Assembly: GCA_019057865.1 (NCBI GenBank)
Contig: JAHLWP010000001.1
Coordinates: 178,668-242,667, forward strand
DNA from: Promethearchaeota archaeon
GTDB taxonomy: Archaea; Asgardarchaeota; Lokiarchaeia; Sigyniarchaeales; SOKP01
Reading direction: 5' to 3'
Length of the DNA: 64,000 nt
Shown here: positions 61,165 through 64,000 of the stretch, in pieces
How the letters are laid out: each line of letters starts with the position of its first letter
Numbering within the stretch: the stretch's first letter is position 1
Program-made: the position numbers and the translations under genes
Notes under the pieces: model-generated
What the model was told of the DNA's origin: nothing
The model's input: the letters and a program-made list of their open reading frames with translations, nothing else
The model's database searches: none

Positions 61165-61367
61165 TAACGACAAAAAACCAATCAATTAAAATTCAATTGA
61201 AAATAAAACATATAATTGGAGATACATACCCGCATTGATTTCTAAAGGAAAATAAACAGTTAATGGCGCTTCAGGTATTGACTAAACTATAATAAATTTT
61301 TCTGTTTTTTCTAAAACTTCTTTTATTTTATATTATGAAATTAAAAGTATAAGTAAGTGATAATATT

Positions 61368-62606
61368 TTGACTCGAATTTTTAAAAACAGTGATAAAAAA
61401 AAATTTGCTAATGATCATATCTCAAAGAAATCATTAAGGAACTTACAAAAACTATTACCTCCTTATGTAAAAAAAAGAATTTTATTAGAACAAAAGAAAA
61501 ATAAGATAGATGTTTATGCATTGTTTAATTTATTGAAATTTATATACATTGGTCAACACATTAGGACCTATGGATTATTATTAGACGATTGTCATGAAAG
61601 ATTTCAGTCAATTAATGGTTTAATAGAAATTTTGTTTGAATTAAATCTAATAGAATGTAGTCGAACTAAAACAAAATCATTTAAAAATCTAAATTTAATT
61701 ACTACTACTTCTTATGGTAAAAAAAATACTTCTGAATTATTAAAATATTATTTAGATAACTTAGGATTTAATGAGATAATTAACAAGTTTGAAGAATTTT
61801 TACTTTTCTATATTTATGAAAAGAAAATAATCGAAATAGATAATAGCTTTAGATATTATGCTGGTCCGAAAGTGGGAATATATGATATTTTTTTTAGAGG
61901 CGAATTAAATAATATAGCTGAATGGTCCGCCCCATTCTATCAAAAAATACAAGAATTATTTCTTCTATTAAAAGATGAGTATAATATAGCTGTAAAAGTA
62001 ACTAATTATGTTTCAACAGGATACGGACAAAAAAGACAACTTAAATTACTTATTCCCTATGAATTTATTAATTGGTTAGAAGATAAAATTAAAAATCTTA
62101 ATATTTTGCATTGTAGAAATCTTTTAAAAATTATCAAATTAAGTGCAGGAAGAGCTTACTTTTTTATCAATTTTTTAAGGAACTATGATATAGTGGATTA
62201 TAATAAAGCTCTGGAATATTATTCGAAAGATATTGAAGATTTGATTAAAAATCAGATTTATAGTTTAGAAAATAATGAGATAATTAACCTTAAAGAAAGC
62301 TTTATCAGAAATAAAAATCTGCTACTTCCTCCTTTTGAAATTATTTCTCAAGATGCTTATTTAAGAACTTGTGGTTTACAAGAACAGGAATTAATAACAA
62401 GCTTAAATGATAAAATAAGTAAATTATTATCTAACGTTTATTTAAAAGATTTTGAATTTCCCTCAGAAGAGCTTAGTGTCGAATCTGAAGAGTATAAATC
62501 CCTTCTTACAAAACATCGGTGGAGAATTGAAAAATGCCCTAGTTGTGGGACAAAAATTTCTGACATTGAGCAAAGATTTTGTGAAAAATGTGGAAAAAAA
62601 CTTTAA
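61368..62606 (+). CDS. Hypothetical helical protein with C-terminal zinc ribbon
   Basis: 412 residues from a TTG at 61368; an in-frame TAA is 15 bases upstream and no ATG is near. Winged-helix-like part in residues 45-115 (GLLLDDCHERFQSINGLIEILFELNLIECS), helical middle, and a terminal zinc ribbon (CPSCGTKISDIEQRFCEKCGKKL). No catalytic motif seen. May bind nucleic acid. Its codon use and AT content match the rest of the accessory segment. Confidence 0.55.
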   Translation: MTRIFKNSDKKKFANDHISKKSLRNLQKLLPPYVKKRILLEQKKNKIDVYALFNLLKFIYIGQHIRTYGLLLDDCHERFQSINGLIEILFELNLIECSRTKTKSFKNLNLITTTSYGKKNTSELLKYYLDNLGFNEIINKFEEFLLFYIYEKKIIEIDNSFRYYAGPKVGIYDIFFRGELNNIAEWSAPFYQKIQELFLLLKDEYNIAVKVTNYVSTGYGQKRQLKLLIPYEFINWLEDKIKNLNILHCRNLLKIIKLSAGRAYFFINFLRNYDIVDYNKALEYYSKDIEDLIKNQIYSLENNEIINLKESFIRNKNLLLPPFEIISQDAYLRTCGLQEQELITSLNDKISKLLSNVYLKDFEFPSEELSVESEEYKSLLTKHRWRIEKCPSCGTKISDIEQRFCEKCGKKL

Positions 62607-62895
62607 ATAGAAATATTAGAATAGCTGTGTGTCCAGAGTGTTTAAATAAAGAAAAAGAGAATTAAGAAAGGAATTCCATCAAAATGTATAACCGTTTCCC
62701 TATTTTTAGAAAAAAATCTTTTATATCGAATTTAATTCAAAAAATAAAGACAAGCAAATTCATCCATTTTTCGCTTCAATCCTTTGGTATATATTGCAAA
62801 TAGAAATATCGAACACAAAGTTGACTATTTATTTCATTTTTTTGATGAATAAGCTACGTCTATATGTTGTTTTGAAGTAATGATCTCGCAATCTT

Positions 62896-63081
62896 TTAAG
62901 TCCCTTTTGGACGCGAGATAATTTTCCATAAGCCTATTTTTAAAGTATTATAAAAAATAGAATTTAAAACCTTAATTTCTTCATCATCATAGGCCATTCT
63001 AAAATAAGGTTTAGAAAGATCATGATACCTAAAGCTCTCATTTGCTTTCTCTAAGATATTATTGTAAAAATTCTTTTTTAA
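62896..63081 (-). pseudogene. In-frame continuation of the third PD-(D/E)XK gene after its TAA
   Basis: Reading on past the TAA at 63082-63084 the frame stays open for 61 codons to a second TAA at 62896-62898. The translation looks like genuine protein (KNFYNNILEKANESFRYHDL, MAYDDEEIKVLNSIFYNTLK). It has no good start of its own near its 5' end. It is best read as the lost C-terminus of the upstream gene. Confidence 0.5.
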
Positions 63082-63540
63082 TTACTTATCTTTATTTTCA
63101 GATACATAAGATGCGAAAATTAACCCATATATTTCATTTGTTTTAGATAATAAATTTACATTATAACCTCCATAAGTTTTTTCTTCAAAAACATGTAATT
63201 GATTTCTAAATTTTTTTAAAGTAGTAGTTATTTCATCCTTTGCATCATAGTGCCATAATCTATGTCTATTTCTCAAATATTTTGCTTCAATCATTCCATA
63301 AATTTCAATATTTCGCAAATTTTTCCCTCTAAATAGACAGATATCAATCCTTTGCTCACCTTCTTTATAAACATTAACAAGGGCAAGGACTTTTCTATCT
63401 GATTCTTTATAAACATGAAAACAAAATTCTTTTACAAGATAATCTTCTAGCTTTCCAATTAATTGAAGGTATGCAATTTTTTCTTTTTGCATTTGAAGAT
63501 GTTCTAAAAATGAATAAAATAAAGGGGTTACACCTTTCAT
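63082..63540 (-). CDS. PD-(D/E)XK nuclease-like protein, truncated by TAA
   Basis: 152 residues, ATG start. Core: helix with Glu38, strand RIDICLF with Asp66, then IYGMIEAKYLR with Glu85 and Lys87, followed by a basic helical stretch. This is a third, different PD-(D/E)XK protein in the accessory end of the window. The stop at 63082-63084 is followed in the same frame by 61 more plausible codons, so the original protein was probably about 214 residues. The active-site residues lie before the stop. Confidence 0.65.
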   Translation of the reverse strand: MKGVTPLFYSFLEHLQMQKEKIAYLQLIGKLEDYLVKEFCFHVYKESDRKVLALVNVYKEGEQRIDICLFRGKNLRNIEIYGMIEAKYLRNRHRLWHYDAKDEITTTLKKFRNQLHVFEEKTYGGYNVNLLSKTNEIYGLIFASYVSENKDK

Positions 63541-63834
63541 GCTTACTGGTATATTAGGATATTTTTTCTTCTCTTTTACAGTGGGAAATCAGTTAAATAT
63601 TATATAGAATAGAGAATATATAAGTCTTTAAAAAAATAAAAATCAAGTATCAAAAGACTTATATATTTAAGACTCCATAATAATCACAGATCGCCAAAAT
63701 TATGCGATCAAGCATTGGAATTCTCAGTAAATAGTGTTAAGTAAGGATCTAGAAAAGTAAAGAGTATACGAGCTTGGATGATTAGAAAAGGATAAAACTA
63801 TTTAGTAGATAATATAGAAAGCGTACAGATATGG
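63541..63834. other. Intergenic region before the tandem repeat
   Basis: About 290 AT-rich bases without an open frame or RNA gene I can support. The short run TATATAAGTCTTT near 63610 and the similar AGACTTATATATTT about 40 bases later form an imperfect inverted pair. No further structure seen. Confidence 0.3.
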
Positions 63835-64000
63835 ATTAGGCTTGTTTTAAGATTTGATATGTATGCTATGGGTTTGAGTATTTAGCTTTTTCGTGTTATA
63901 GGGTTTGTTAGATTAGGATTAGGCTTGTTTTAAGATTTGATATGTATGCTATGGGTTTGAGTATTTAGCTTTTTCGTGTTATAGGGTTTGTTAGATTAGG
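63835..64000. repeat. Exact 83-bp tandem repeat, two copies, running to the window end
   Basis: 63835-63917 and 63918-64000 are identical 83-base units, each beginning and ending with ATTAGG, so ATTAGGATTAGG forms at the junction. The unit has stretches of GGGTTTG and no open frame across copies. The preceding 83 bases do not match, so the array starts at 63835 and may continue past the window. There is no repeat-spacer alternation, so it is not CRISPR. It could be a minisatellite, a contig-end artefact, or part of a replication or partition element. Confidence 0.85.

Noticed and set aside
53968..63540. Classical restriction-modification locus
   Set aside because: No DNA methyltransferase motif in the segment; the only methyltransferase in the window is at 27657, far away and of another type.
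63912..63923. Telomere-like ATTAGGATTAGG
   Set aside because: It occurs only once per unit junction as a result of unit ends meeting; no longer TTAGG tract exists.
63835..64000. CRISPR array
   Set aside because: The 83-bp units are directly adjacent with no unique spacers, and no cas gene is in the window.

Overview
The window is an AT-rich (roughly 30% GC by eye) stretch of an archaeal chromosome, most probably from an Asgard archaeon of the Lokiarchaeia type. Archaeal core genes are present: proteasome beta subunit, ribosomal protein S8e, SRP19, HypA, archaeal-type GluRS and ThrRS, CTP-dependent riboflavin kinase and RibL, SepRS, and a TFB-like factor. They sit beside eukaryotic-signature-type genes: a Ras-like small GTPase, a roadblock/LC7 protein, a longin-like protein, a JAMM metalloprotease, a translin-like protein and a stand-alone Cdc48 N-domain. 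Two tRNA genes each carry two bulge-helix-bulge introns. Taxonomy is inferred from gene content only.

Layout. 1-4 kb: a GC-richer partial gene, a winged-helix protein, JAMM protease and proteasome beta tail to tail, S8e, HypA, SRP19 and tRNA-Pro(GGG). 4-14 kb: a GH3 glycosidase, an MtxX-like protein, a CPBP membrane protease, a large zinc-ribbon protein, GluRS and an MBL-fold hydrolase. 14-20 kb: an ADP-ribosylglycohydrolase interrupted by an in-frame TAG, three HAD-type or nucleotidyltransferase enzymes, tRNA-Arg(GCG), and a LAGLIDADG protein with an N-terminal membrane hairpin. 20-29 kb: tandem amidases and an apparent operon (SDR, SCP2-like, aldehyde dehydrogenase, SCP2-like). 29-34 kb: membrane proteins and regulators, including a bPH2-HTH fusion behind two near-identical palindromes, and a longin-like protein. 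34-41 kb: RibK-RibL-SepRS-translin on the minus strand, then ThrRS, a HAD protein and a small GTPase. 41-48 kb: two paralogous membrane acyltransferases flanking a GT87-like glycosyltransferase, a membrane winged-helix regulator and an MfnD-like ATP-grasp ligase.

48.3-53.8 kb is the most unusual block. It is a tight co-directional cluster: a stand-alone Cdc48 N-domain, a tail-anchored TPR protein, and a membrane-bound HerA/VirB4-like protein with a duplicated N-terminal module. That protein has a destroyed Walker A motif and an in-frame TAA immediately before the Walker B strand. I propose it as a candidate uncharacterised membrane complex.

54-64 kb looks accessory. It has long non-coding gaps with hairpins, three different PD-(D/E)XK nuclease-like genes (one interrupted by an in-frame TAA), a membrane-anchored Rossmann-like protein translationally coupled to a roadblock protein, a small 3-TM protein, a divergent TFB, and an exact 83-bp tandem repeat running to the window end. 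Three in-frame stop interruptions (TAG, TAA, TAA) occur in the window. Conserved genes here end in TAG, so wholesale recoding of TAG is not supported. Nonsense mutation, readthrough or sequence error remain open.
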